Origin: Burkholderiaceae bacterium
Lineage (GTDB): Bacteria > Pseudomonadota > Gammaproteobacteria > Burkholderiales > Burkholderiaceae_C
Assembly (NCBI GenBank): GCA_019234815.1
Contig: JAFALA010000090.1
Coordinates: 46,857-110,856, forward strand
DNA length: 64,000 nucleotides
Direction of reading: 5' to 3'
This document shows, one piece after another, positions 10,459 to 19,171 of the stretch. The position numbers were made by a program, and so were the translations under genes. The notes beneath the pieces are model-generated. The model made no database searches, was not told where the DNA came from, and saw only the letters and a list, made by a program, of their open reading frames with translations. The number at the start of each line of letters is the position of its first letter. The stretch's first letter is position 1.

Positions 10459-11181
10459 TCAAGCTTCCAAATCAAACACCAGCAGTTCCGCCCCCTGGCC
10501 CTGGCTGATCTGCACCGTCGCCTCGTCGGTCAGTTGCAGCGCATCGCCGCCCTTGAGTGCTTGCCCGTTCACGGTCGCCTCGCCGCGGATCAGGTGCACG
10601 TAGGCCTGGCGACCGGCTTGCAGCGGCAGGCTGGCTTGCTCGTCACCATCGAACAGGCCGGCGTACAGGCGCGCATTGGCGTGGATGTCGATGGAGCCGT
10701 CGGCGCCGTCCGGTGAGACCAGCAAGGCCAGGCGGCCGCGCTTGGTGCTGGCTTCGAAATGCTGCTGCGCGTAGCGGGGTTTCACGCCCATTCGATTCGG
10801 TTGAATCCAGATCTGCAGAAAATGCGTGGTCTGGTCCTGGGCGTGGTTGTATTCGCTGTGCATCACGCCGGTGCCCGCGCTCATGCGCTGCACGTCGCCG
10901 GGCCGGATCACACCGGACTCGGCACTGCCGGGCTCGCCGTTGCCCATGCTGTCGCGGTGCGCGAGCTCGCCTTCAAGCACGTAGCTGATGATCTCCATGT
11001 CGCGATGGCCGTGGACGCCGAATCCGGTGCCCGGCGCAATCCGGTCTTCGTTGATGACGCGCAAGGCGCCAAAGCCCATGCGCTGCGGGTTCAGGTAATT
11101 TGCAAACGAAAAGCTGTGAAAGCTCTTCAACCAGCCGTGGTCGGCGTAGCCGCGGTCGCAGGATTTGATCAGTTCAAGCAT
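10459..11181 (-). CDS. pirin family protein
   Basis: GWLKSFHSFSFANYLNPQRMGFGALRVINEDRIAPGTGFGVHGHRDMEIISYVLEGELAHRDSMGN. Confidence 0.92.
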   Translation of the reverse strand: MLELIKSCDRGYADHGWLKSFHSFSFANYLNPQRMGFGALRVINEDRIAPGTGFGVHGHRDMEIISYVLEGELAHRDSMGNGEPGSAESGVIRPGDVQRMSAGTGVMHSEYNHAQDQTTHFLQIWIQPNRMGVKPRYAQQHFEASTKRGRLALLVSPDGADGSIDIHANARLYAGLFDGDEQASLPLQAGRQAYVHLIRGEATVNGQALKGGDALQLTDEATVQISQGQGAELLVFDLEA

Positions 11182-11266
11182 ATTGCCTCCTATGCCGCTA
11201 CTGTAGAAGTCCTGTTCCTGAAAGGGCTGCATGCACTTGACGCCTCCATTCAAATAAGATGAAGCC

Positions 11267-12229
11267 ATGAGCCCAACCGACAAGCGCCGGGTGCTGACGC
11301 CCGAAGCCCTGCTGATGATGGACAGCGTTGCCCGCACCGGCAGCTTTGCGGCAGCCGCGCGCGAGATGGGCAAGGTGCCGTCGGCCCTGACCTACAGCGT
11401 CAGGCAGCTCGAAGACGCGCTCGACGTGCTGCTGTTCGACCGCAGCGCGCGCCAGTCGGTGCTGACAGCCGCCGGGCAGGAATTGCTCAACGAGGGCCGC
11501 CGCCTGCTGAACGAGATGGACGCGGTGGCCAACCGCGTGCGCCGCATCGCCACGGGCTGGGAGAGCGAGCTCACGATCGCGATCGACGACGCCATTGCGC
11601 GCCGCGCCGTCTTCGACCTGATGGAAGGCTTCTACCAGCACCAGGAAGACGGCCGCCCGCCCCCGACCCGGCTGCGGCTGCGCACCGAGGTGATGTCGGG
11701 CACCTGGGAGGCGCTGTTCTCCGGCCAGGCCGACCTGGCCATAGGCACCTCGGCGCAGCCGCCCGGCTCCAGCTTTGTCTGCGAGCCGATTGGCGCGCTG
11801 GAGATGGCGTTCGTCGTGGCGCCGCACCATCCGCTGGCCAAGGCCGCCGATCCGCTGAGCGCGGAGACCATGGCGCAGCACCGCGTCATCACCGTGGCTG
11901 ACACGGCCCGCTCGCTGGAGCGTCTCACCATGGGTGTGCTGCCGGGCCAGGACGTACTGGCCATGCCGTCGATGTCGCACAAGCTCGAAGCGCTGCTGCG
12001 CGGCCTCGGCTGCGGCACCTTGCCGCGACCGATGGTGAGCCGCCACATCGAGGCAGGACGCCTGGTGCACAAGGAAATGGCCCAGGGCAAGCGCATCATC
12101 GAACTGCACTACGCCCGGCGCAGCAGCGCGCAGCCACCCGCCAAGGCGCTGGCCTGGTGGCTGCAACAGTTGCGCAGCCCCGCCACCCGGCGCGCGCTGG
12201 TCGAGCAGCACGAAGGCCTGCTGCTTTGA
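11267..12229 (+). CDS. LysR family transcriptional regulator
   Basis: N-terminal [44 protein letters not shown]; divergent from pirin. Confidence 0.9.
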   Translation: MSPTDKRRVLTPEALLMMDSVARTGSFAAAAREMGKVPSALTYSVRQLEDALDVLLFDRSARQSVLTAAGQELLNEGRRLLNEMDAVANRVRRIATGWESELTIAIDDAIARRAVFDLMEGFYQHQEDGRPPPTRLRLRTEVMSGTWEALFSGQADLAIGTSAQPPGSSFVCEPIGALEMAFVVAPHHPLAKAADPLSAETMAQHRVITVADTARSLERLTMGVLPGQDVLAMPSMSHKLEALLRGLGCGTLPRPMVSRHIEAGRLVHKEMAQGKRIIELHYARRSSAQPPAKALAWWLQQLRSPATRRALVEQHEGLLL

Positions 12230-13167
12230 GTGTTTCCGCCCTGGTCCAGACGCCCTACCGGGGCCGGTTTGCGCCGTCCCCCACCGGGCTGCTGCATGCC
12301 GGCTCGCTGGTGGCCGCGCTGGCCAGTTGGCTGGACGCGCGAGCGCATGACGGCACCTGGCTGGTGCGCATCGAAGATCACGACCTGGGCCGCTGCATTC
12401 CCGGCGCGGGCGACCAGATCCTGGCACAGCTGGCCTGCCTGGGCCTGCTGCCGGACGAGCCGCCGGTCTGGCAGTCCAAGCGGGGTGCGCTGTACCAGCA
12501 GGCGCTGGACCGCTTGGTCGGCTCGCATTGGACCTATCCCTGCGCCTGCTCGCGCCGCGAGATCCAGCAGGTGCTGGAAGCGCAGGGAAGCGGGCATGCG
12601 CGCAACGCCGAGCTGGTCTATCCCGGCACCTGTAGAACGGGCATTCCCGCCGATCTGGCCGCGCGCCCGCAGCGCGCCTGGCGCTTGCGCAGCAGCGCCG
12701 ACCTGGCCGGCCAGCGACCCCTGCTGCTGGACTGGACGGACCGCCGCCTGGGGCCGCAAAGCCAGGATCTGACGCATGCCGTCGGCGATTTCGTACTGCG
12801 CCGCGCCGATGGACTGTGGGCCTACCAGCTTGCCGTCGTGGTCGACGATGCCGCGCAAGGCATCACGCACGTGGTGCGCGGCGAAGACCTGGCCGACAAC
12901 ACGCCGCGCCAGATCCGCCTGCAGCAACTGCTGGGCTTGCCCACGCCCAGCTACCTGCACACGCCGCTGGTGCTGGGTCCGAACGGCGAGAAGCTGTCCA
13001 AGCAGAACGGCGCCGAGCCGCTAGACCTGGGCCAGCCGCTGGCCGCGTTCAAGGCCGCGGCACATGCCCTGGGCCTGGACTTGCAGGCCACGACGCTGGG
13101 TGATGCGCGGGCGCAAGCCTGCGCCATGTGGGCCGGCTCGCCCATCAGTGGCATGATGCCGGCCTGA
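12226..13167 (+). CDS. gluQ: glutamyl-Q tRNA(Asp) synthetase
   Basis: [52 protein letters not shown]; likely TTG start overlapping the upstream LysR stop (TTGA). Confidence 0.88.
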   Translation: MSVSALVQTPYRGRFAPSPTGLLHAGSLVAALASWLDARAHDGTWLVRIEDHDLGRCIPGAGDQILAQLACLGLLPDEPPVWQSKRGALYQQALDRLVGSHWTYPCACSRREIQQVLEAQGSGHARNAELVYPGTCRTGIPADLAARPQRAWRLRSSADLAGQRPLLLDWTDRRLGPQSQDLTHAVGDFVLRRADGLWAYQLAVVVDDAAQGITHVVRGEDLADNTPRQIRLQQLLGLPTPSYLHTPLVLGPNGEKLSKQNGAEPLDLGQPLAAFKAAAHALGLDLQATTLGDARAQACAMWAGSPISGMMPA

Positions 13168-13196
13168 ATTTTCATTTCATCGACAAGAGGTTCCCC

Positions 13197-13544
13197 ATGA
13201 TCACCACCGAAAGCGGCCTGCGATACGAAGACACCGTGGTTGGCGAAGGCGCTGACGCGCAAACCATGCGCTACGTCACCGTGCACTACACCGGCTGGCT
13301 CTACAAGGACGGCGAAAAAGGCGCCAAGTTCGACTCCAGCAAGGACCGCAACGACCCCTTCCGCTTCCCGCTGGGCGCCGGCCACGTGATCCGCGGCTGG
13401 GACGAAGGCGTGCAGGGCATGAAGGTCGGCGGCGTGCGCACGCTGGTGATTCCGCCCGAACTCGGCTACGGCGCACGCGGCGCGGGCGGCGTGATTCCGC
13501 CCAACGCCACGCTGATCTTCGAAGTGGAGCTGCTGGGGGTCTAA
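13197..13544 (+). CDS. FKBP-type peptidyl-prolyl cis-trans isomerase
   Basis: [67 protein letters not shown]. Confidence 0.93.
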   Translation: MITTESGLRYEDTVVGEGADAQTMRYVTVHYTGWLYKDGEKGAKFDSSKDRNDPFRFPLGAGHVIRGWDEGVQGMKVGGVRTLVIPPELGYGARGAGGVIPPNATLIFEVELLGV

Positions 13545-13549
13545 ATCCC

Positions 13550-13676
13550 GAAAAGTGCTTTCTGAAACCGTAGCGAGCGGCCCGCAGCGCCCGCGAGGAG
13601 CGGAGCCGTACGAGCGTACGGTGAGCACCACAGCGGGAGTTCCGGGTTGCGCAGCAGGTTTCTGGAAGTACTTTTC
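13550..13676. repeat. 127-bp imperfect centred palindrome between convergent genes (REP/terminator-like)
   Basis: Outer arms gaaaagtgctttctgaaacc / ggtttctggaagtacttttc (17/20 complementary); perfect core CCGTACG-AG-CGTACGG at 13606-13621 exactly at the centre. Confidence 0.75.
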
Positions 13677-15540
13677 AGTGCTGCAGCGTGTAGACGCGGT
13701 ACAGCGCCGCACCCGCCAGGATGGCCAGCACCAGCAGCACGTAGGGCCAGCGTGAGGGCTTCTCGGCGTAGGGGTCTGACATCGAACGCTGCGCATTGGC
13801 GGGCAAGGTGGCCAGCTGCGTCAGCGAGGTGCCGAACGGGATGTTGATGCGCGCCCGCGCATTGATGGCCCAGCCGTTGGCATCGAGGATGGGTCCCAGG
13901 TTGCGGCTGCGCAGCTTGAACCAGGCCAGCAGCACGGCGGGGCCGGAAATGACCAGCATCACGCCCACCACGGCCAGCGGCAGCTGCCACCACTTGAGCG
14001 CGAACAGGCCCGTCATCATCGAGGCCAGCGCGGTGCCCAATGCGCCGACCGCCAGCCCCAGGGCCGCGAAAATGCCGGCGAACTTGCCCACGTCGAAGGT
14101 GCTGGGGCCGGCAGCGGGCTTGGCACCGGCCTCGGCCTTGTGCGCCACGTCGGCTGCGGCAGCATTCAAGCCATCCTGCGAGGCCTTGGCCTTGCTGGCG
14201 GCGATCTTCTGCATCTGCTCGCCCATCAGGCGTGCGACCTGCTTGTAGGGCGACCAGAAGGCCTGCCGCAGGCTGATCGGATGCTCGACGAGCTTGATGA
14301 TGGTGGCGTCCCAGTCGCGGCCCTGGCGGTCGTAGAACACGCCGTTGCGGCCCACCATCAGCTGGTCGGCGTCGCCGGCCGTGAAGGCGGCGGCAATGGT
14401 CTGCTTCTCGGCACCGCGCGTGCAGGCGCAATAGACCAGGCAGATACGCGCCAAGCCCGCCAGCGCGCCATGCTTGGCCGCGTCGGCGGCCGACACGCAC
14501 AGATCGCATGAGCGGCCGTCCAGGTACAGGGTGCCGAGCTGGAAGGTGGCCTTGCCTTGGCCGGTGTAGAAATCCTTGAAGGCGACGAAATTGTTGGCCA
14601 GCGAGTGCAGGTCGCGGACATAGCGCGAGAGCCGCTCCAGCTCGCGCACGCCGTCGCCCACCGAGGCTGGATCGGGCTTGCCGGCCAGCCAGCTTGCGTA
14701 AGGCGCCATGGCCGTGCGGATGGACTCCCAATCGGCAGCGCTGATCTGTTCACGCTCGCCCAGCAGAGGCTGCACCAGGACATCCTTGAGCTGCACCAAT
14801 GCGGCGGACCAGGCCGGGTTGCTGCCCGGCCCCAGGGGCAGCCGCGCATCGGCGGCGATATGGGCCAGCGGCAGGCGCGCCAGGGAGCTGGTGTCGCTCA
14901 GCACGGCCTGCTGCGCGAGCAGCTTGAAATCGTCGAGCGAGGCATTGAGCGCTTCGCTGGCCTGCGGGTCGAAGGCCGCCAGTTGGCAGCGCAGGAAGAA
15001 ATCATTGATCTTCTCGGCCACGGCCGTCATGGAGGCATGCGCATCGGCAGTGGCTTCGCCCAGCACCTGGGCATCGGCGCCGGCCGCTTCCCAGTCGGCC
15101 AGGGCCTTGGCGGCATAGACGGCCTGCGCGGTGCTGGTCTCCTCGACCGTGAGCAGATCGGATTCGGTCTTGCCCACCTCGGCGGCGACGGCCAGCGCGG
15201 CGGCATGGATGCGGGCGCCCTCCTCGTCGTCGGTCCGGATCGCCGATATCGGCACGCCCGCCACATGCTGGGTCAGCACATGGTTGTTGCTCAGGCGCTC
15301 ACCGGCCCACTTCACCGCGGCGATCAGCTCGGGAGCGCGCACCTGGCCGTCCGCGTCGGCGTCGATGAACTCCAGGGTCCGGCTGTCGAACTCGATGCCC
15401 TTGACCGGACAGGACAAGGCCACCCAGAGTTTCTGGTCGAGCTGGTCGATGGCCAGCAGGTCGGCGGCCGTGTCGAGCCGGACTTGGTCAAAACCGCCAG
15501 CGAGGAAGAACCGCCATTGATGCGAAGCGCCCATGCTCAT
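13675..15540 (-). CDS. hypothetical membrane protein with EF-hand loop
   Basis: MSMGASHQWRFFLAGGFDQ...; canonical EF-hand loop DADADGQVRAPE; C-terminal hydrophobic helices; RBS-like agaggaa before ATG 15540; 621 aa. Confidence 0.75.
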   Translation of the reverse strand: MSMGASHQWRFFLAGGFDQVRLDTAADLLAIDQLDQKLWVALSCPVKGIEFDSRTLEFIDADADGQVRAPELIAAVKWAGERLSNNHVLTQHVAGVPISAIRTDDEEGARIHAAALAVAAEVGKTESDLLTVEETSTAQAVYAAKALADWEAAGADAQVLGEATADAHASMTAVAEKINDFFLRCQLAAFDPQASEALNASLDDFKLLAQQAVLSDTSSLARLPLAHIAADARLPLGPGSNPAWSAALVQLKDVLVQPLLGEREQISAADWESIRTAMAPYASWLAGKPDPASVGDGVRELERLSRYVRDLHSLANNFVAFKDFYTGQGKATFQLGTLYLDGRSCDLCVSAADAAKHGALAGLARICLVYCACTRGAEKQTIAAAFTAGDADQLMVGRNGVFYDRQGRDWDATIIKLVEHPISLRQAFWSPYKQVARLMGEQMQKIAASKAKASQDGLNAAAADVAHKAEAGAKPAAGPSTFDVGKFAGIFAALGLAVGALGTALASMMTGLFALKWWQLPLAVVGVMLVISGPAVLLAWFKLRSRNLGPILDANGWAINARARINIPFGTSLTQLATLPANAQRSMSDPYAEKPSRWPYVLLVLAILAGAALYRVYTLQH

Positions 15541-15596
15541 TTGATTCCTCTGGGAAAAGCGACGGGCCGATGGTAACTGAGCTCGCCCCGACGCAA

Positions 15597-18416
15597 TCAG
15601 TCGTAAACAGACCTCTCGGCCCGACGCGCCAGCACTGCGATCGGCGGTGCCCAGCGGTCGCCGCGCGGCTTCTTGCTGGTGACCAGCGTGATCTCGGACG
15701 GTTCGAACACCTCGACGTTGTGGGTGATGGGCGTGGTCAGCAGGTACTGCGCACGGGTGCTGCGCAGGAAATGGCCGACCAACTGGATGTTGCGCACGTC
15801 CAAGTGGGCAAACGGTTCGTCGATGAAGACGAAGCCGCCCGCGCTCTCGTCGTCCTTCATCAGGGCCACCAAGAGGATCAGGCTCTTGAGCACCTGCTGG
15901 CCGCCCGAGGCCTCGCCGTCGTTGAGGCCCACGTCGCCCTTGCCGTCGAAGTTGAACTTCACATGCAGGCCGGCCTGGGCCAGCACCATGTCGTCGTTGT
16001 CCAGGTGCGGCAGTTCGGCCAGCGCGATCACGCCGGCGAGTTCGCCGAGGTCCTGTACGTTCTTCTTGTAGCGGCGCACCGTGGCGCGCAGCACGTCGAT
16101 GTAGCGCTCGCGGGCGTTGAAGGCGGCGATGCGCGCCATCTCGTTGCTGGCCCGGCGGTCGTCGAGCTGGGTGCTCTGCTCCAGCACCGACACCGTCATG
16201 CGCGCATGGCGCTCCTGCACCTGCGGATCGGTCTCCCAGACGCCGGTGTCGAGCTCCTGCTGCACATGGCGCATCGCGATCTCGGCCTGCTTGGCGTTCT
16301 CGAACTCGTCGCGCAGGGCCTGGACCTTGGCCGGCTGCACCCAGGCGGCCGGGAAACCTTCGCGCGCCTGGCGCGAGGCCTTGGAGGCCTGCGCCAGGTC
16401 TTGCCGGCGGCCGTCCTGCTCGCGCTGGATGCGCAGCACGTTCTCCTCGCTGCCCTTGAGGCCTTGCTGGGCGGACTCGTAATCGCGCTCGCTGCGGGTC
16501 GCTTGCGTGAGGCTGCGGTCGTGCTCCTGCTCCAGCGCGCTCATGCGCGAAGCGGCCTCGACGCGGGCCTGGCGCAGCGCCGGCATACGGGCGCGGCACT
16601 CGGCGAATTCGTCCGAGCGCTCCGACAGCTCGCGCGCGGCCTTGTGGCCCTGCGCGGCGCGCTGCGCGTCCTTGAGCTGGCGCTCGACCTCGGCCTGTTC
16701 CTTGGCAATGCGGCTGAGCTCGCCGTCGTAGCGGGCCAGCTCTGACTCCAGGGCCTTGCGCCGCGACTCCAGCGCCGACACGCCGAACTGGAAGTCGCGC
16801 GGCTCGACCCACAGGCTGCGGCCGCCGCGGCCGTCGCGGTAGTAGGCGTCCGGCGTGATCCATTCGCCGCCGGCCTGCGCGCCCTGCTCGGTGTCCTTGA
16901 CGCAGCGGATGCTGGCCAACTGGCGCAGCAGCCAGCCCGGCAGCCTGGCGTTGATCTTCAGGGCCGCCAGCAGCGAGTCCTTGGGCAGGGAGGACGGCGC
17001 ATGTTCGGCGTCGGCCACCACGTAATGGCGGTAGCGTTCCTTCGCGGCCAGCGCAAAGGCGCGGCTCTCGTCGCCGGACTTGGCCAGCACCACCACCCAG
17101 CGCGAGGGGCGCAGCAGGCCTTCGGCGGCGGCGCGCCAGACCTCGTCGGCGATGTCGATGCAATCGGCCAGCACGTGGTGCGCGATGCCGGCCTCGTCGA
17201 GCGCGCGCCGGAAGCGCGTCACCTCGGGCGGCGGCGGCGGCAGGCGCTGGCCGCTGAGCGCGTCCATGGCGGCCTGGGCCTTGCGGCTCTGATCGTTGGC
17301 GCGGGTGAAGCTTTCGCGCAGCGCATGCTGGCGCCCGCTCAGCTCCTCCAGGCGCTGCGTCAGCTCCTGGGCGTCGGCTTCGACGGCGGCCAAGGCACGC
17401 AACTCCTCCTCGCGCTTGGCCAGCAGCTCCATCGGGCGCTCGGCTTCGCGCGCGGCGTCGAAAGCCATGCGGGCCTGCTTGCGCTGCGCTTCCAGGTCGA
17501 CGAGCTTTTGCTTGGCGGCTTCATGCGCGTTGAACAAGGCCAGCAACTCGGCGCGCTTGCCCGCCATGTTGCGCTGGTCGTGCGCCGCAAACAGACGCTG
17601 GCGATGCAACTCTCGCAGCGACTGGGCGGTGCGCTGGCGCGACTCGCTCCACTGGAGGACCGGCAGCACCTCGGTGGCGAGCCGCTCGCGCTCCTTCAGG
17701 CGCAGCTGGTACTGCTGGTAGCTATTGACGCGGTTGGACAGGTCCGAGAGCTGGGCCTGCGTGTGCGAGAGCTCCTGGCCGGCCTGCTCGACTTCCTTGC
17801 TGAGCTGCTGCTGGTGGCTGCGGGCCTGGTCGTAGCGGTCCAGAACCTCCTGGTCGCCGAACACCTCGAACACCAGGCGCAGCAGGTCCTTGGGGCTGAG
17901 CTCGCAGAGCCGGTCGGTCTGGCCCTGCTCCAGCGCCAGCACGCGGCCGATGGCGCGCGTGAGGCCGGCGGCTTCGAGGCGCTTCTTCCAGGCCTCGATG
18001 CCCATCCAGTCCTTGTCGCCGCGCAGGGCCAGCGCTTCGATCTCGTGCACGCCGTCGAGCAGTTGGTAGCGCCGCTGCCAGTCGCCGCCGTGGCGCTCGA
18101 TGCGGCAGACCAGGGTCACCTGGTCTGCATACAGTAGCGAGCTGGCGAACGGGCGGCTGGAATTCTGCCGCGCACGCGGACGGTTATCCACCAGGGCGCG
18201 CAGCCAGGCCGTCTCGGCGTTGGCGTGGCGCGCATAGGTCTTGTAGGTGCGGCCGCCCGAGCACTCCAGGCCCAGCAGGGTGCGCATGGCATCGAGCAGC
18301 GTGGTCTTGCCCGAGCCGTTGGGGCCGGCGATGGTGATGATGGCGCCGTCCAGCGGCATGGAGACGCGCTGGCAGTAGTCCCAGTGCAGTAGTTCCAGCG
18401 ATTGCAAATGAAACAT
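15597..18416 (-). CDS. SMC/Rad50-like ATPase (MukB/MksB/JetC-type)
   Basis: Walker A AGPNGSGKTTLLDAM at N-terminus, long charged coiled-coil regions with a hinge-like middle, C-terminal signature SGGQQVLKSLILL and Walker B GFVFIDEPFAHLD; 939 aa from ATG 18416. Confidence 0.85.
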   Translation of the reverse strand: MFHLQSLELLHWDYCQRVSMPLDGAIITIAGPNGSGKTTLLDAMRTLLGLECSGGRTYKTYARHANAETAWLRALVDNRPRARQNSSRPFASSLLYADQVTLVCRIERHGGDWQRRYQLLDGVHEIEALALRGDKDWMGIEAWKKRLEAAGLTRAIGRVLALEQGQTDRLCELSPKDLLRLVFEVFGDQEVLDRYDQARSHQQQLSKEVEQAGQELSHTQAQLSDLSNRVNSYQQYQLRLKERERLATEVLPVLQWSESRQRTAQSLRELHRQRLFAAHDQRNMAGKRAELLALFNAHEAAKQKLVDLEAQRKQARMAFDAAREAERPMELLAKREEELRALAAVEADAQELTQRLEELSGRQHALRESFTRANDQSRKAQAAMDALSGQRLPPPPPEVTRFRRALDEAGIAHHVLADCIDIADEVWRAAAEGLLRPSRWVVVLAKSGDESRAFALAAKERYRHYVVADAEHAPSSLPKDSLLAALKINARLPGWLLRQLASIRCVKDTEQGAQAGGEWITPDAYYRDGRGGRSLWVEPRDFQFGVSALESRRKALESELARYDGELSRIAKEQAEVERQLKDAQRAAQGHKAARELSERSDEFAECRARMPALRQARVEAASRMSALEQEHDRSLTQATRSERDYESAQQGLKGSEENVLRIQREQDGRRQDLAQASKASRQAREGFPAAWVQPAKVQALRDEFENAKQAEIAMRHVQQELDTGVWETDPQVQERHARMTVSVLEQSTQLDDRRASNEMARIAAFNARERYIDVLRATVRRYKKNVQDLGELAGVIALAELPHLDNDDMVLAQAGLHVKFNFDGKGDVGLNDGEASGGQQVLKSLILLVALMKDDESAGGFVFIDEPFAHLDVRNIQLVGHFLRSTRAQYLLTTPITHNVEVFEPSEITLVTSKKPRGDRWAPPIAVLARRAERSVYD

Positions 18417-19171
18417 CAGTCGGCTCGCTCGTCTTGTTGTTCTTGCGGTGCGGGGGTTTCGTCCAATTCGGGCTCCAGGTCCAGCTCGCCCGGACGGGCC
18501 ATGGCGTCGCGCAGCGCGTGCGCCAAGGTCGGATCGGTGCTGCGCGCCAGCACGTCGGCCAACGCGCCGTCGAGAATGCGCGGCGCCAGCGTGTCGTAGT
18601 CGAGCAGCAGATCGAGCAGCGGGCCTTCGGCGATGTCTTCGCCGCGCCGGATGATGAAGCCGTTGCGCTCCAGCAGCTTGAGGTTGGAGTCCAGCCGCAT
18701 CTTTTTGCCCAGCTGGTTGCCGAAGTCGGCCAAGAGGCTGCGGTAGCTCAGCGTGGGCGAGACGCTGGCGGCCAGCGGCAGCGGCTTGTCGGTGGCGAAC
18801 ATCTCGCCCTGCCCGGCTTCCTTGGCGTCGGCGCGCGCGACCTGGCGCTGCCGCTTGGGCAGCACGATCAGTGCCCACAGCACGACCAGCAGGGCCACGC
18901 CGTCGCGCGGCAGGTCCAGGTTGTTGTTGGCGGCCAGGCCGGTTTCGCCGAACACGGCCGTCTCGGCGGGGCGCAGCATGGCGACGCTGATGTGGTCGGC
19001 ATAAAGGTTGTCGACCACGCGCAGGCCCACGGCGGCGAGGCGGTCGCCCAGGGCGGCCCAGAGCTCGTTGTCGATCAGGGCGCGGCGCACCATCGCATGG
19101 TTGCGCGGCAGCCAGCGGCGGGCGATCAGTTGCGCGGCCAGGTGGGCCGCGTCGTCCAGGGTGTTGCTCAT
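18416..19171 (-). CDS. KITE-like (MukE/MksE/JetB-type) winged-helix subunit
   Basis: ISVAMLRPAETAVFGETG...LPRDGVALLVVLWALIVLPKR...LLADFGNQLGKKMRLDSNLKLLERNGFI winged-helix-like pattern; 1-nt overlap (TGATG) with SMC gene. Confidence 0.65.
   Translation of the reverse strand: MSNTLDDAAHLAAQLIARRWLPRNHAMVRRALIDNELWAALGDRLAAVGLRVVDNLYADHISVAMLRPAETAVFGETGLAANNNLDLPRDGVALLVVLWALIVLPKRQRQVARADAKEAGQGEMFATDKPLPLAASVSPTLSYRSLLADFGNQLGKKMRLDSNLKLLERNGFIIRRGEDIAEGPLLDLLLDYDTLAPRILDGALADVLARSTDPTLAHALRDAMARPGELDLEPELDETPAPQEQQDERAD

Noticed and set aside
13675-17163. 1162-aa minus ORF as one protein
   Set aside because: The first half is an out-of-frame reading of the SMC gene; the real protein starts at 15540 with an RBS.
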